From positions 1-64,000 of the forward strand of contig JAKQOH010000116.1 in assembly GCA_029565415.1 (NCBI GenBank): 64,000 nucleotides of DNA. Reading direction: 5' to 3'. Of the stretch, positions 30,878 to 40,232 are shown piece by piece. Numbering within the stretch: position 1 is the stretch's first letter; every line of letters begins with the position of its first letter. Source of the stretch: Candidatus Rifleibacteriota bacterium. GTDB lineage: Bacteria; Riflebacteria; Ozemobacteria; Ozemobacterales; Ozemobacteraceae. The position numbers were made by a program, and so were the translations under genes. Under the pieces are notes generated by a model. That model had not been told where the DNA came from, made no database searches, and saw only the letters and a program-made list of their open reading frames with translations.

Positions 30878-32794
30878 TCAGATCTTGAATTTGGTGATGT
30901 CGAAATCATCCGTCGAGAAGGGATCCGGTTTCCCCTTGTCGGCGGCGGGAGCGGCCGGCTTGGGGGCAGACGGCTTGCCTTTGGGCTGCGTCTCGATCGG
31001 GGCATCGAGATCGAGGAAACCGCCGAGATTCAGGGGATCTTCAGCCGGGGGTGCGGCGGGCTTGGCGGGCTTCTGGCCGCCGGCCGCCGGCTTCGCGCCG
31101 GGCTTCTGGAAGAGATCCATCATGTCGAGGTCGAGCGCGGCCAGATCGTCGAGGCCGTCTTTCTGGCCACCGGGTTTGGCGCCGCCCGGACCGGATTTAC
31201 CGGCAGGTTTGCCGGCCTCGATCTCGGAGAACAACGATGCGAAGGGGTCACCCCCGTCTTTTGCCGGTTTCACCGGCTTGGGGGCCCCCGACGCCGGCTT
31301 CATGGGCGGAAGCGGGGTATCGTCCTCGTCGGTTGGCGCTGCCGGCTTCATCGGGGGCAGCGGCGTCTCCTCGTCGACGGGCGGGGGGGCGAACGGTGCC
31401 GGCTTTTTCGCCGGTGCCGGCGGCTCCTTGGGTTTCATGGGCGGCAGCAGGGCTTCGTCGAAGCCGTCGAGGGGAGACAGATCAGTCGGTTTGGGCTGCG
31501 CCGGTGCGGGTTTTGCCGGGGAAACGGGCTCTGCCTGCGGCTTTTTGGGCGGCAGAAGGGCTTCATCGAGATCGGCAGGCGCAGGTTGTTTCGGGGCAGG
31601 CGCTGCGGGGGCAGGCTTAGGTGCCGGCTTTGCCGGAGCCGCTTTGGGTTTGATCGGCGGCAGCATCGAGATATCGAAGAAATCGTCGGATTCTTCGGAC
31701 GTTTTCGGAGCCTCGGCCTTGGCCGGATGGGCCTTGGGAGGAGTGAGATCGAGAGCTGCGAGCGGCGGGGGTTCCGGGGCGGGGGGCGGCGTCACGGGCT
31801 CGATCGGGGCCGGCGGCAGCGGGGCTTTCATCGCGGGTTCGAGCGGGGCCGTGATCGGCGCGGATTTCGGCTGCTCCGGAGCCAGAAGGTCGTCGAGAGG
31901 GGCTGATTCCACGGGAATGGCCGGCTTTTCGGCTTCCGGACGGGGTTGCGTTTCCTCGGGGGCCGCGTCGGGCTTCTTCGGGGAGATCGGCTGTAGGACT
32001 GGTTTTGCCGGCAGCGGGGCGGGTTTCCCTGCGGGGAGTTCGGGCGGGCGGAAAGGGGTCGGCGGCTTGGGGACCGGAGACCCGGGCAGGGTGAATGGCT
32101 TGACGGTGCCTGGTCTGGGATGGACAGGGGAAAGCGGCCGGGGAGCCGGCCCTGGAACTGGGATGGGAGCGGCAGGCGTAGCGGGCCGCAGAGGAACGGC
32201 TGGAACGGGCTTTAGAGAATCTTTCGGCTCTTCCTCGCGGCGGCCGTCGAGGGGGGTGACCGGCATCTTCGGTGGTTCGCTCGGGGGAACCGGAAGAGGG
32301 GTCACCGGCTTGAGGGGTGCCGGCCGGAGGGGCTCGATCCTGCGGGGAAGCGGTTTCAGCAGCGTCGGTCCCGGGAGGCCGGGGCGGTGCGCCGGCGGCT
32401 GGGCCGGAAGACCTGCGACGAGCGGTTTGCCGCAGCACGGGCAGAACCGGAACACGGTCTGGCACTCGGGACAGTGAAATCCCTCCCCGGTGCCCTGGGC
32501 GGCGGATGTACCGGCGCTTCGCGGTTCCCATTTCCCCGAATCGCTGCGGGACAGGTTTTCGAGGTCGAACCGGAGCTCCTTGACCCCCCGCTGCATGCGG
32601 AGGGTGGACTCGATGAATTTTATTTCGACAGCTATTTCATCAGGGGATTTGCCGAGCCCGATGAACGCCAGTTCGCCCGTGAAGGTGACGACACCGCCGG
32701 AAACGGCGAATTTCAGCTTGCCAAGATCAACGCGCCGGCTGGACAATTCACGTCTGATGCCGGCACTGATCTCGAGATCCGTAACCTCCCGCAC
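30878..32794 (-). CDS. BON-like / zinc-ribbon protein with a long proline-rich tail
   Basis: 638 aa. Residues 1-80 resemble a BON-type alpha/beta domain (LKFAVSGGVVTFTGEL). Residues about 108-126 carry a zinc ribbon, HCPECQTVFRFCPCCGKPL. Residues about 130-638 are extremely Pro/Ala/Lys-rich and disordered. Within the tail the motif LPP(M/I/K)KP recurs six times after acidic residues (for example DEALLPPMKPKEPP, EETPLPPMKPA, DDTPLPPMKPA). The C-terminus ends DPFSTDDFDITKFKI. It is a likely multivalent scaffold whose motifs recruit a partner. The antisense strand shows an artefactual open frame. Confidence 0.7.
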   Translation of the reverse strand: MREVTDLEISAGIRRELSSRRVDLGKLKFAVSGGVVTFTGELAFIGLGKSPDEIAVEIKFIESTLRMQRGVKELRFDLENLSRSDSGKWEPRSAGTSAAQGTGEGFHCPECQTVFRFCPCCGKPLVAGLPAQPPAHRPGLPGPTLLKPLPRRIEPLRPAPLKPVTPLPVPPSEPPKMPVTPLDGRREEEPKDSLKPVPAVPLRPATPAAPIPVPGPAPRPLSPVHPRPGTVKPFTLPGSPVPKPPTPFRPPELPAGKPAPLPAKPVLQPISPKKPDAAPEETQPRPEAEKPAIPVESAPLDDLLAPEQPKSAPITAPLEPAMKAPLPPAPIEPVTPPPAPEPPPLAALDLTPPKAHPAKAEAPKTSEESDDFFDISMLPPIKPKAAPAKPAPKPAPAAPAPKQPAPADLDEALLPPKKPQAEPVSPAKPAPAQPKPTDLSPLDGFDEALLPPMKPKEPPAPAKKPAPFAPPPVDEETPLPPMKPAAPTDEDDTPLPPMKPASGAPKPVKPAKDGGDPFASLFSEIEAGKPAGKSGPGGAKPGGQKDGLDDLAALDLDMMDLFQKPGAKPAAGGQKPAKPAAPPAEDPLNLGGFLDLDAPIETQPKGKPSAPKPAAPAADKGKPDPFSTDDFDITKFKI

Positions 32795-32821
32795 TGCGTC
32801 ACCTCCGCGGCTGGGGCGATG

Positions 32822-32932
32822 TTACATCCCCCCGTGGCTTTTGAACACCCAGACCGAGAAGAACAGGTTCAGCGTGCAGATCAGGACGTTCTTCACCACC
32901 TGACCCGCGATCATCGGAAGACAAAGCGACAT
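32822..32932 (-). CDS. 36-aa small membrane protein
   Basis: Too short to be seen by most ORF callers. GAGGAG (32939-32944) sits 6 nt before the ATG at 32932. Translation gives MSLCLPMIAGQVVKNVLICT, then LNLFFSVWVFKSHGGM and stop. Residues about 14-30 are a single hydrophobic helix with one Lys in front. It lies just upstream (28 nt) of the 638-aa gene on the same strand. Function unknown; a membrane tether or regulator for its neighbours is a guess. Confidence 0.55.
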   Translation of the reverse strand: MSLCLPMIAGQVVKNVLICTLNLFFSVWVFKSHGGM

Positions 32933-33021
32933 GTCGGTCTCCTCACGTTGTCGGCAGAATGCGACGATTTTCTGAGCAGTATATCACTGACCGTCAGAAA
33001 CCCGCAATGTACGGCTGGTTT

Positions 33022-33930
33022 TCAGTCGCCCAGGAATGTTTCGATGCGTTCGCGGATGCGCGCGGGGGTTTGCGGATGTCCGAGATCGTCTGCAGGGATG
33101 CCCGGCCGCTTTCTGAACCAGGTCTCCTGCCGCTTTGCATACTGGCGTGTATGCTGGATGATCGCTTCACGGATTTCCGCGACGGATGCGCCGGGAACCG
33201 CCCATTCTGCGTATCCGATGCTCTGCAGGCCGGGAGCGTCGGCACCATACCGTCGAAGCAGCTCGTGCGCCTCATCGGCGAGGCCGGCGGCGAGCATCGC
33301 ATCCACGCGGGCGGTAATGCGGGCGTGGAGGCGTTCGCGCTCGAGGGTGACCGATACGCAGAGAAGATCCGCTTCGAGGGCCCCCTGGCGCTGCCAGATC
33401 TCGGCGAGGGACCGGCCGGTCGCGAGAACGAGTTCGAGCGCGCGCAGGACACGCCGGGGGTTCTGCCGGTCGATCGTTGCGGCGCCGGCCGGATCGAGCC
33501 GGTCGAGCTCCGAGAGGAGGGAGGACAGGCCTTCGACGTCGAGTCTTTCCTGCAGACGGAGCTGCAGAGCGGGGTCACCCGACTCCCTGGGCAGGCCGGC
33601 GGTGAGAGCATCGTAGTAAAAGCCCGTGCCGCCCGTCACCAGGGGAACGGCCCCCCGAGCCCAGAGCCGCTCGCAGCAGGCGGTTGCCTCGCGCAGGTAG
33701 TCGCCGGCACTGAACCTCCGGTCCGGCGTGACGAGGTCATACAGATGATGGGGAGCGGCCGCGCGTTCATCCGGGGTGGGCTTCGCCGTTCCGATCTCCA
33801 TCTCGCGGTAGATCTGGCGGGAGTCGCAGTTGACGATCTCGAGACCGAACCGGCGCGCAAGATCGAGGGCGAGGGCGCTCTTCCCGCAGGCCGTCGGGCC
33901 GAGAACGGCGATGAGGGGACGTCGGGACAT
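33022..33930 (-). CDS. miaA: tRNA dimethylallyltransferase
   Basis: 302 aa. The P-loop LGPTACGKSALALDLA, the substrate motif IVNCDSRQIYREMEIGTAKP and GGTGFYYDAL are those of MiaA, which adds an isopentenyl group to A37 of tRNAs reading UNN codons. The C-terminal half has R-x-x-x-R-x-W-F-R-K (RQETWFRKRP). Three bases separate it from mutL, so it is the last gene of the long operon. Confidence 0.95.
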   Translation of the reverse strand: MSRRPLIAVLGPTACGKSALALDLARRFGLEIVNCDSRQIYREMEIGTAKPTPDERAAAPHHLYDLVTPDRRFSAGDYLREATACCERLWARGAVPLVTGGTGFYYDALTAGLPRESGDPALQLRLQERLDVEGLSSLLSELDRLDPAGAATIDRQNPRRVLRALELVLATGRSLAEIWQRQGALEADLLCVSVTLERERLHARITARVDAMLAAGLADEAHELLRRYGADAPGLQSIGYAEWAVPGASVAEIREAIIQHTRQYAKRQETWFRKRPGIPADDLGHPQTPARIRERIETFLGD

Positions 33931-33933
33931 CGG

Positions 33934-35832
33934 TCAGGCGCGCAGGAAGCCGTGCTCGATCTGCCGGGTGGTGAGCCGGACGACGATCGGCCGGCCGTGC
34001 GGGCAGGTGAACGGGTTCGGCGTCTTGAGAAGCTGCTCGAGCAGCGAGCGCATCTCCGGCTCCTTGAGGGGATCTCCGGCTTTGACGGCGGCTTTGCAGG
34101 CCATCATCTTGAGCAGGTCGATCTTGATCTCGTCGAGGCTCCGGGATTCCCAACCGCCCAGAACCTGGGCCAGGAGATCCTGGATCGTTTCGCCGTCGGC
34201 CGATTTGCCTCCCAGCATGGGAACGGCGGTCGCGTAGAACTGGCCGTCTTCCTCCTGCTGGATGCCGAACCCGAGCTCCTTGAGCTGTTCCCCGCGCTCC
34301 TTCATGATCATGCGCTCGGAGGGGAGCAGCTTGACGGGGATCGGGAACAGCAGCGGCTGGGCGGCGATCTTCTGGTCACGGTAGGCCTGGACGTAGGTGT
34401 CGAACAGGATCCGTTCGTGCGCCGCATGCTGGTCGATGATGAACATGCCGTCGCGGTCCTCTCCGAGCAGATACGACTGGAGCAGTTGGGCGAGAATGCG
34501 CGGCTCGTTCAGCGTGATGACCGGCTCGAGGGGCTGCACGGGAGAGGAGCCCGGAGCGAGGCGCTCGTTCCCGTCCTTGAGTTCATAGATCCTGCCGCGG
34601 CCGGCAGGGAGGTTTTGTGTATGGATGGGTATGGAATTGGCGGGTGCCGGGGACAGGCTGCCGAACAGCGAGGGATGGGCGACGGGGGCCGCCGTGTGAG
34701 CCGGGGCATCGTCTTCCGCATCCTGTTCCGACGCGGAATCCGCCTCTGCGGCTCCGGGATCCGGCGTGGTTCGGGGGGTAAGGGCCGAGGCGGGGGCGAC
34801 CATCGATAGGCCGGAAAGCGTCGTCTGGAGGGTTTCCCAGACCATGCCGAACACCCAGCGTTCGTCGCGGAACCGGACCTCGGTTTTCTGGGGATGGACG
34901 TTGGCATCGACCATCTCGGGCGGCAGGCGGAGGTCGAAGACCAGCACGGGCCAGCGGCCCTTGGGGAAAAACGCGGAAAGCGCCTTCGCGACGGCCTGGG
35001 ACAGCAGCTTCGAGCGCACATAGCGGCGGTTCACCAGCAGCGTCATGTATCGGTTCGAGGGGCGGGCGTCGGTCGGCCGCGAGATGAAGCCGCGGATCGA
35101 GGCGCCGGTTCCGGCGAGCGTCAGAGGTTCTTTCAGGGGCAGCAGGGAGCGCGTCACCTCGGGGCCGTACACGGCGAGCACGGCATCGACGAGGCTGCCG
35201 GTTCCCGGGGAGTCGGCGAGCGGGGCGTTGTTGCGGGTGAACCGGAACGCGATTTCCGGATAGCCCAGCATATAATGGCAGACGATATCCGAAATCTGGG
35301 CCATCTCGCTCTGGACCGACTTGAGGAACTTGCGGCGGGCGGGCACGTTGAAGAACAGATTGCGCACCTGGATGCGGGTGCCGCGCGGGAAATGGTCGAG
35401 TTCGACGCTGCCGAGCCGGCCACCGTCCACCTGGAGGCGTGTTCCGGCCTCGCTTCCGGCAAGTCGCGTCACGAGGGTCACGCGGGAGACGGCCGCGATC
35501 GTCGCGAGGGCCTCGCCCCGGAAGCCGAGCGACTCGAGGTGGTCGAGGTCGGTTTCCGAACTGATCTTGCTCGTCGCGTGAGGGGTGAAGGCGAGCACCG
35601 CGTCCTGGCGGCACATGCCGATGCCGTCGTCGGTGATCTCGATCAGCTTCTGGCCGCCTTCCTTGATCTCGATCTCGATGCGGCGGCCGCGGGCGTCGAC
35701 CGCATTCTCGACCAGCTCCTTCACGACCGAGGCCGGCCGCTCGACGACCTCGCCGGCGGCGATGCGGCCGACGACTTCCTCGGAAAGGACGCGGATGACC
35801 CCGGCGGGGGCGTTGGCGGTCTCGGTGCTCAT
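33934..35832 (-). CDS. mutL: DNA mismatch repair protein MutL
   Basis: 632 aa. The GHKL ATPase domain (about 1-340) has VKELVENAVDA with the catalytic Glu, DDGIGM and LGFRGEAL. A disordered linker (about 345-430) joins the C-terminal dimer/endonuclease domain, which holds IIDQHAAHERILFD, ACKAAVKAG and TCPHGRP, the latent-endonuclease motifs. In the DQHAxxExxxxE motif the last Glu is Asp here. It works with MutS, which is about 11 kb away. The start codon overlaps the tsaD stop by 4 nt. Confidence 0.95.
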   Translation of the reverse strand: MSTETANAPAGVIRVLSEEVVGRIAAGEVVERPASVVKELVENAVDARGRRIEIEIKEGGQKLIEITDDGIGMCRQDAVLAFTPHATSKISSETDLDHLESLGFRGEALATIAAVSRVTLVTRLAGSEAGTRLQVDGGRLGSVELDHFPRGTRIQVRNLFFNVPARRKFLKSVQSEMAQISDIVCHYMLGYPEIAFRFTRNNAPLADSPGTGSLVDAVLAVYGPEVTRSLLPLKEPLTLAGTGASIRGFISRPTDARPSNRYMTLLVNRRYVRSKLLSQAVAKALSAFFPKGRWPVLVFDLRLPPEMVDANVHPQKTEVRFRDERWVFGMVWETLQTTLSGLSMVAPASALTPRTTPDPGAAEADSASEQDAEDDAPAHTAAPVAHPSLFGSLSPAPANSIPIHTQNLPAGRGRIYELKDGNERLAPGSSPVQPLEPVITLNEPRILAQLLQSYLLGEDRDGMFIIDQHAAHERILFDTYVQAYRDQKIAAQPLLFPIPVKLLPSERMIMKERGEQLKELGFGIQQEEDGQFYATAVPMLGGKSADGETIQDLLAQVLGGWESRSLDEIKIDLLKMMACKAAVKAGDPLKEPEMRSLLEQLLKTPNPFTCPHGRPIVVRLTTRQIEHGFLRA

Positions 35833-36839
35833 AGCGGAAACGGTGCTCCCATCGGCCAGTCGGCCCGGCCATTGACGAGCAGCGGGTCGATATCGACCGT
35901 TGCGGCCGTGAAATACCCCTGGGCGGCGATCATGGCGGCATTATCGGTGCAGAGCGCCGGCGGGGGAACGAGGAACTCGACGCGGACGCGCTCGCACAAG
36001 GCTGCCATCGCCTCGCGGAGCGGCTTGTTCGCCGCCACCCCGCCCGCCATCACGAGACGGCCGGCACCGGTTTCCTTCAGGGCGGCGGCGGCCTTGCCGA
36101 CGAGCGTGTCGGCGACGGCGGCCTGGAGACTGGCGCACAGGTCGGGGACGGACAGGCGGCTGCCTTCCTGCGCGACGAGATGCAGCACGGCGGTCTTGAG
36201 GCCGCTGAAGCTGAACCCGTAACCTTTGCCCGCCATCGGCCGAGGGAGGGAGTAGCGCTTCGGATCGCCCGTGAGGCCGGTTTTCTGGATGACCGGTCCG
36301 CCGGGATACCCGAGGTTCAGGAGGCGGGCGACCTTGTCATACAGCTCGCCGGGGGCGTCGTCGGCGGTGCGGCCGAGCGTGGTATACCGCCGGGGGCCTT
36401 CGGCCAGCACGAGGTTGGCGTGGCCTCCCGAAACGATCAGGCCCACGTAGGGGAAGCGGGGATGCTTGTGACAGGCAAGAAACGAGGCCGTCAGGTGCGC
36501 TTCGAGATGGTTGACCGGCACCAGCGGCAGGCCGTATCGCCAGGCCAGCGCCTTGGCCGTGGAGAGACCGACCAGGAGCGGGCCAAGCAGGCCCGGGCCG
36601 GCGGTCACGGCGATCTGGCCGATCTCGGAGATGCCGACCCCGGCCTGGCCCATTGCCTGCTGGAGCAGGGGGAGCATGGCCTCGAGATGCTTGCGCGAGG
36701 CGACTTCGGGAACGACGCCGCCGAACCGCTGGTGGATCTCGACCTGGGACGAGACCAGGCTCGAGACGACCCGGATGCCGTCCTCGACGAGGGCGACGGA
36801 GGTGTCGTCGCAGGAACTTTCGATGCCCAGCGTGATCAT
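35829..36839 (-). CDS. tsaD: tRNA N6-threonylcarbamoyladenosine transferase, TsaD
   Basis: 336 aa. N-terminus ITLGIESSCDDTSVALV; metal-binding pair VNHLEAHL (His-x3-His), SGGHANLVLA, TAGPGLLGPLLVG and the C-terminal GGVAANKPLRE and LCTDNAAMIA are all present. It transfers threonylcarbamoyl from its carrier to A37 of ANN-decoding tRNAs, with TsaB and TsaE. The start overlaps the tsaB stop by 4 nt. Confidence 0.97.
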   Translation of the reverse strand: MITLGIESSCDDTSVALVEDGIRVVSSLVSSQVEIHQRFGGVVPEVASRKHLEAMLPLLQQAMGQAGVGISEIGQIAVTAGPGLLGPLLVGLSTAKALAWRYGLPLVPVNHLEAHLTASFLACHKHPRFPYVGLIVSGGHANLVLAEGPRRYTTLGRTADDAPGELYDKVARLLNLGYPGGPVIQKTGLTGDPKRYSLPRPMAGKGYGFSFSGLKTAVLHLVAQEGSRLSVPDLCASLQAAVADTLVGKAAAALKETGAGRLVMAGGVAANKPLREAMAALCERVRVEFLVPPPALCTDNAAMIAAQGYFTAATVDIDPLLVNGRADWPMGAPFPL

Positions 36840-37480
36840 GGCTGCGCGCTCCGCTTCTTTTCGAAGTTGATCTCGGCCTGGGACGGTACCACGTAGAGGG
36901 GCAGTGCCTCGAGCAGGGCCTGGAACCCGGTTGGCGCGGCCGTCTGCATCAGATCGTGGAGGATCGTCGGGCTGGGATCGATCCGCTGGATGCCCTCAGC
37001 CTCGTAGCGGATGCCCCAGGTGGGAGTGCCGTCGGGGGCGGGGCCGCGCGCATCGAGTCGCGGGTCGATGCCGCCGAACGGGAGGTCGAGGGGGAGGACG
37101 AGATCGGCGACGAACGCCTGATTCAGCAGGGCCGGCACGGTAAGCCGGACGCGGCCGGTGACGCCGGTGGCGGCGAGGGTGTGGGCGGACCAGGTGAACA
37201 GGTCGACCGGGGTGAGCGGGGCTTCGGTCGTCAGGGCGAGGGTGCGCAGGAATGCGGCCGCGACCCGGAGGCCGGTGAGGCTGCCAGGACCCGTTCCGAG
37301 GCCGAACCGGCCGATGTCGTGGGGATGCAGCCCGGCCCGGTCGAGCATCTCGTCACAGAGGCGGGTGAGGCGCGAGGCGAGGTCGCGTTCCGTCCTCCAC
37401 TGGAAGGGAAAAAAGTCGCGGGCGGTGCCGACCTGGCCGACCACGTCGGTCGAGGAAGCATCGAGAAAGATATAATTCAC
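36836..37480 (-). CDS. tsaB: TsaB, tRNA threonylcarbamoylation complex subunit
   Basis: 214 aa from GTG 37480; the longer frame above lacks a ribosome-binding site and overlaps tsaE. N-terminus VNYIFLDASSTDVVGQV and the hallmark GLGTGPGSLTGLRVAAAF (about 65-82) identify TsaB. It is the scaffold partner of TsaD. Its GTG overlaps the tsaE stop (GTGA). Confidence 0.92.
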   Translation of the reverse strand: MNYIFLDASSTDVVGQVGTARDFFPFQWRTERDLASRLTRLCDEMLDRAGLHPHDIGRFGLGTGPGSLTGLRVAAAFLRTLALTTEAPLTPVDLFTWSAHTLAATGVTGRVRLTVPALLNQAFVADLVLPLDLPFGGIDPRLDARGPAPDGTPTWGIRYEAEGIQRIDPSPTILHDLMQTAAPTGFQALLEALPLYVVPSQAEINFEKKRSAQP

Positions 37481-37932
37481 GACAGACGGCTCCCTTCGTG
37501 GTGGCGCCAGTGGAGGATCCGATGGTCCGGGCCGTCGCCCGGTTCGAGCCGGATTTCGAGGTGGGGCAGCTCCGCCAGCGTCGCCACGCGTTCGGGCCAT
37601 TCTATCACGCAGGGATGACGTGCATCCAGGATCTCGAACAGGCCGAGATCCACGACCTCTTCGAAGCAGCCGACCCGGTACAGGTCGAGGTGGTGCAGGG
37701 TGAGGCCGCCCTCGTGATAGATATTCATAATGGTATATGTCGGGCTATATACATCGCCCCCGAAGCCGAGGCCGGCCGCAAATCCTTTCGCCCAAAGGGT
37801 TTTCCCGGCTCCCATACCCCCGTAAAGCAGGACGAGCGAGTGAGGAAACGCCCGGGCCATGCGTTCGGCATGGGCCAGCGTGTCTTCGGGGGAGCCGCTC
37901 GAGAGGGGCGTCGGGGGAAGATGCGGCATCAT
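37477..37932 (-). CDS. tsaE: TsaE, ATPase of the threonylcarbamoylation complex
   Basis: 151 aa from ATG 37932; a second ATG follows immediately. P-loop LLYGGMGAGKTLWAKGF, SPTYTIMNIY, LHHLDLYRVG with the Asp, and CVIEWPERV are the family signatures. The usual GDLGAGKT P-loop is GGMGAGKT here. It drives turnover of the TsaB-TsaD-tRNA complex. The first base of its start is shared with the helicase stop. Confidence 0.93.
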   Translation of the reverse strand: MMPHLPPTPLSSGSPEDTLAHAERMARAFPHSLVLLYGGMGAGKTLWAKGFAAGLGFGGDVYSPTYTIMNIYHEGGLTLHHLDLYRVGCFEEVVDLGLFEILDARHPCVIEWPERVATLAELPHLEIRLEPGDGPDHRILHWRHHEGSRLS

Positions 37933-40229
37933 CAGTCTCTCAGCTCGGTCGCAAGCACGATATCGCGGTTGATCGCATCGAGACAGGCGTCGAACTTTTC
38001 GCGCAGGCTGCGGTCGTCGGTCGCTTCGCGAACCTGGCGGATGACGTCGATCGCCTGGCGGAACGCACGGATCAGATCGCCCTCGGGGACGTCGGTCATT
38101 TGCGAGATCTCGGTGAAGGCAACCCCCTTGCTCCAGGCGCACATGATATCAGCAAGCCCCGTCTCGAGGGGCTTGACGAACGGGTAGCGCCGTGACAGCG
38201 CCCCGATGAAACTCTTGGCATCCCGGAGACGGGGGAATAGCTTCCCGTGCGGCTTTCCGCTGTCGATGCCGCCGCGCTTGCGGTGCTCGTAGACGAGCGA
38301 CAGGGCGAGGGCGTTGAGCTCGTGGATTTCCCACTCGTGGAAAACGCCCTTGAAATACAGCTCGGTGACCGCGATCTCCTCGGTGTGGATCTTCGCGGCA
38401 AACTCGCCGCGGGGCTGGAGGCCCTTCTCGTCGATATAGCCCAGTTCCCGCAGGATCGACACTTTTTTCTCGTAGATGGGCAGTTGGAGCTGCTCCTGCT
38501 TTTCGAGCAGTTCTCGCCAGTGGTCGAGCTTCTTGTGGATCTTGGATGCCTGAAGATACGCATTGGAGCAGCGGTTCCGGCTCTGGCACCGGCCGCAGAT
38601 ATACTGCATCTCCTCTGCCTCGAGGAGTTCGAACCGCTCGTCGAACTCCTTGCGGACCTGTTCCTCGACGGGGCGGTTCCGGCGGCCGCGCAGGCCGTTG
38701 CTGATGCGGGCCATCTGCTGGTTCATCGTGTTGTGCATGTCGCGCATCTTGCGGTGGAAGGCCATGTAGGCCTCGAGATCGTTTGTCTTCTCGTGGCAGC
38801 GCGGCAGCACGCGGTCGAGTTCGGACCGGAACGAGGCGACTCGTTCCGCGAGTTTGGGCAGGTGGCGGTTCGCCTGGAACTGGGCGAAGTTGCGCTTGAG
38901 GATCGTGCGCACCTCGTCGTCCTCATGGCCGGCATACAGGTTGAGGACGCTGTTGAATGACAGGTCGAACTGGCTCATCAGGGGCTCGATATCGCCGTAG
39001 ACCAGGCGCTCGGTCTCATCGATGTCGAGGTCGCGGGGCAGGTAGGGCACGACGACCCAGCCCATCGGGTCGATCCCGCGCCGGCCCGCGCGGCCTGAGA
39101 TCTGGCAGAACTCGAGGGCTTTCATCGACCGGAAACTGCGGCCGTCGAACTTCTTGAGGGCGTCGAAGGCGACGGTGCGGGCGGGCATGTTGACGCCGAC
39201 CGCGAACGTCTCGGTCACGAACAGGGCGCGCACGATCCGCTCGGCGAACAGCACCTCGACGAGTTCTTTCAGTTGGGGAAGCAGCCCGGCGTGGTGGACG
39301 CCGACACCGCGGATCAGCTGCTCGCGCAGCTCGTTCGCGCTTTCGAGCATCCAGAGCGAGTATTTCTCGATCTGGGCATCGACCATCGCGGTGATGCGCT
39401 CCTTCTCTTCCCGGCTGGTGAAATCGAAGTGGCGGGCCGTCTCCTTCGCCATCTTGTTGGCCCCGGCCCGCGAGAAGACGAAATACAGCACCGGCAGCCG
39501 GTCCTGGGACTGGAGGGTGCGGATGATGTCGAAGTGCCGGTACTCGGTTTTCTCTTCCCCGCGCCGGCGCCGCTGCGGTTCCTCGAGCTCGCAGGATTTG
39601 CGGGCCCGCTTGTTCAGCTCCTTGAACGTCTGGAGGTTCTTTTTATAGTAAAAAAGATAGGAAAGGGGAACGGCGCGCTCGTTGTGGGCGATGACCGACA
39701 CCTTGTGATCCAGCACCGACTCGATCCACCGGGCCAGTTCGGCATAGTTGGGGATCGTCGCGGACAGGGCGAGGAACCGGACCGTCTTTGGCGAGAAGAT
39801 GATCGACTCTTCCCAGACCGTGCCCCGCTCGATGTCGCCGAGATAATGTATCTCATCGAATATCACATAGGCGACATCGGCGATGGCCGCCGGGTCCTCG
39901 ACGGCCATGTTGCGATACACCTCGGTCGTCATGATGAGGGCCTGGGCCTCGCGGTTGATGACGACGTCGCCGGTCAGGATGCCGACCTTGTCGCCGTAGA
40001 GGCGGGAAAAATCGCGGTATTTCTGGTTCGAGAGGGCTTTTATGGGCGAAGTGTAGATGATCCGCCGGTCGGTCTGGAGGATTTTCTCGATGAGATACTC
40101 GGCCACGAGGGTCTTTCCCGAGCCGGTGGGGGCCGCGAGGACGAGCGAATGGCCGTTTTCGATTTCGGTGATGGCCTGGATCTGGAATTTGTCGAGGACG
40201 TAGCCGCGGTAGGTGATGTTGAGTTCCAT
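37932..40229 (-). CDS. Ski2/Mtr4-like DExH-box RNA helicase
   Basis: 765 aa. SF2 motifs in order: motif I APTGSGKTLVAEY (about 33-45), motif II DEIHYLGD (about 125-132), motif III SATIPNY, motif VI QISGRAGRRGID. The C-terminal DSHCT domain (about 600-760) marks the Ski2/Mtr4 type, also seen in actinobacterial and deep-branching bacterial proteins. A Cys cluster CGRCQSRNRC lies at about 555. RNA unwinding for decay or ribosome maturation is likely. It is four nt after the LptA-like gene stop and shares a base with tsaE, so it belongs to the same operon. Confidence 0.88.
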   Translation of the reverse strand: MELNITYRGYVLDKFQIQAITEIENGHSLVLAAPTGSGKTLVAEYLIEKILQTDRRIIYTSPIKALSNQKYRDFSRLYGDKVGILTGDVVINREAQALIMTTEVYRNMAVEDPAAIADVAYVIFDEIHYLGDIERGTVWEESIIFSPKTVRFLALSATIPNYAELARWIESVLDHKVSVIAHNERAVPLSYLFYYKKNLQTFKELNKRARKSCELEEPQRRRRGEEKTEYRHFDIIRTLQSQDRLPVLYFVFSRAGANKMAKETARHFDFTSREEKERITAMVDAQIEKYSLWMLESANELREQLIRGVGVHHAGLLPQLKELVEVLFAERIVRALFVTETFAVGVNMPARTVAFDALKKFDGRSFRSMKALEFCQISGRAGRRGIDPMGWVVVPYLPRDLDIDETERLVYGDIEPLMSQFDLSFNSVLNLYAGHEDDEVRTILKRNFAQFQANRHLPKLAERVASFRSELDRVLPRCHEKTNDLEAYMAFHRKMRDMHNTMNQQMARISNGLRGRRNRPVEEQVRKEFDERFELLEAEEMQYICGRCQSRNRCSNAYLQASKIHKKLDHWRELLEKQEQLQLPIYEKKVSILRELGYIDEKGLQPRGEFAAKIHTEEIAVTELYFKGVFHEWEIHELNALALSLVYEHRKRGGIDSGKPHGKLFPRLRDAKSFIGALSRRYPFVKPLETGLADIMCAWSKGVAFTEISQMTDVPEGDLIRAFRQAIDVIRQVREATDDRSLREKFDACLDAINRDIVLATELRD

Positions 40230-40232
40230 ATC

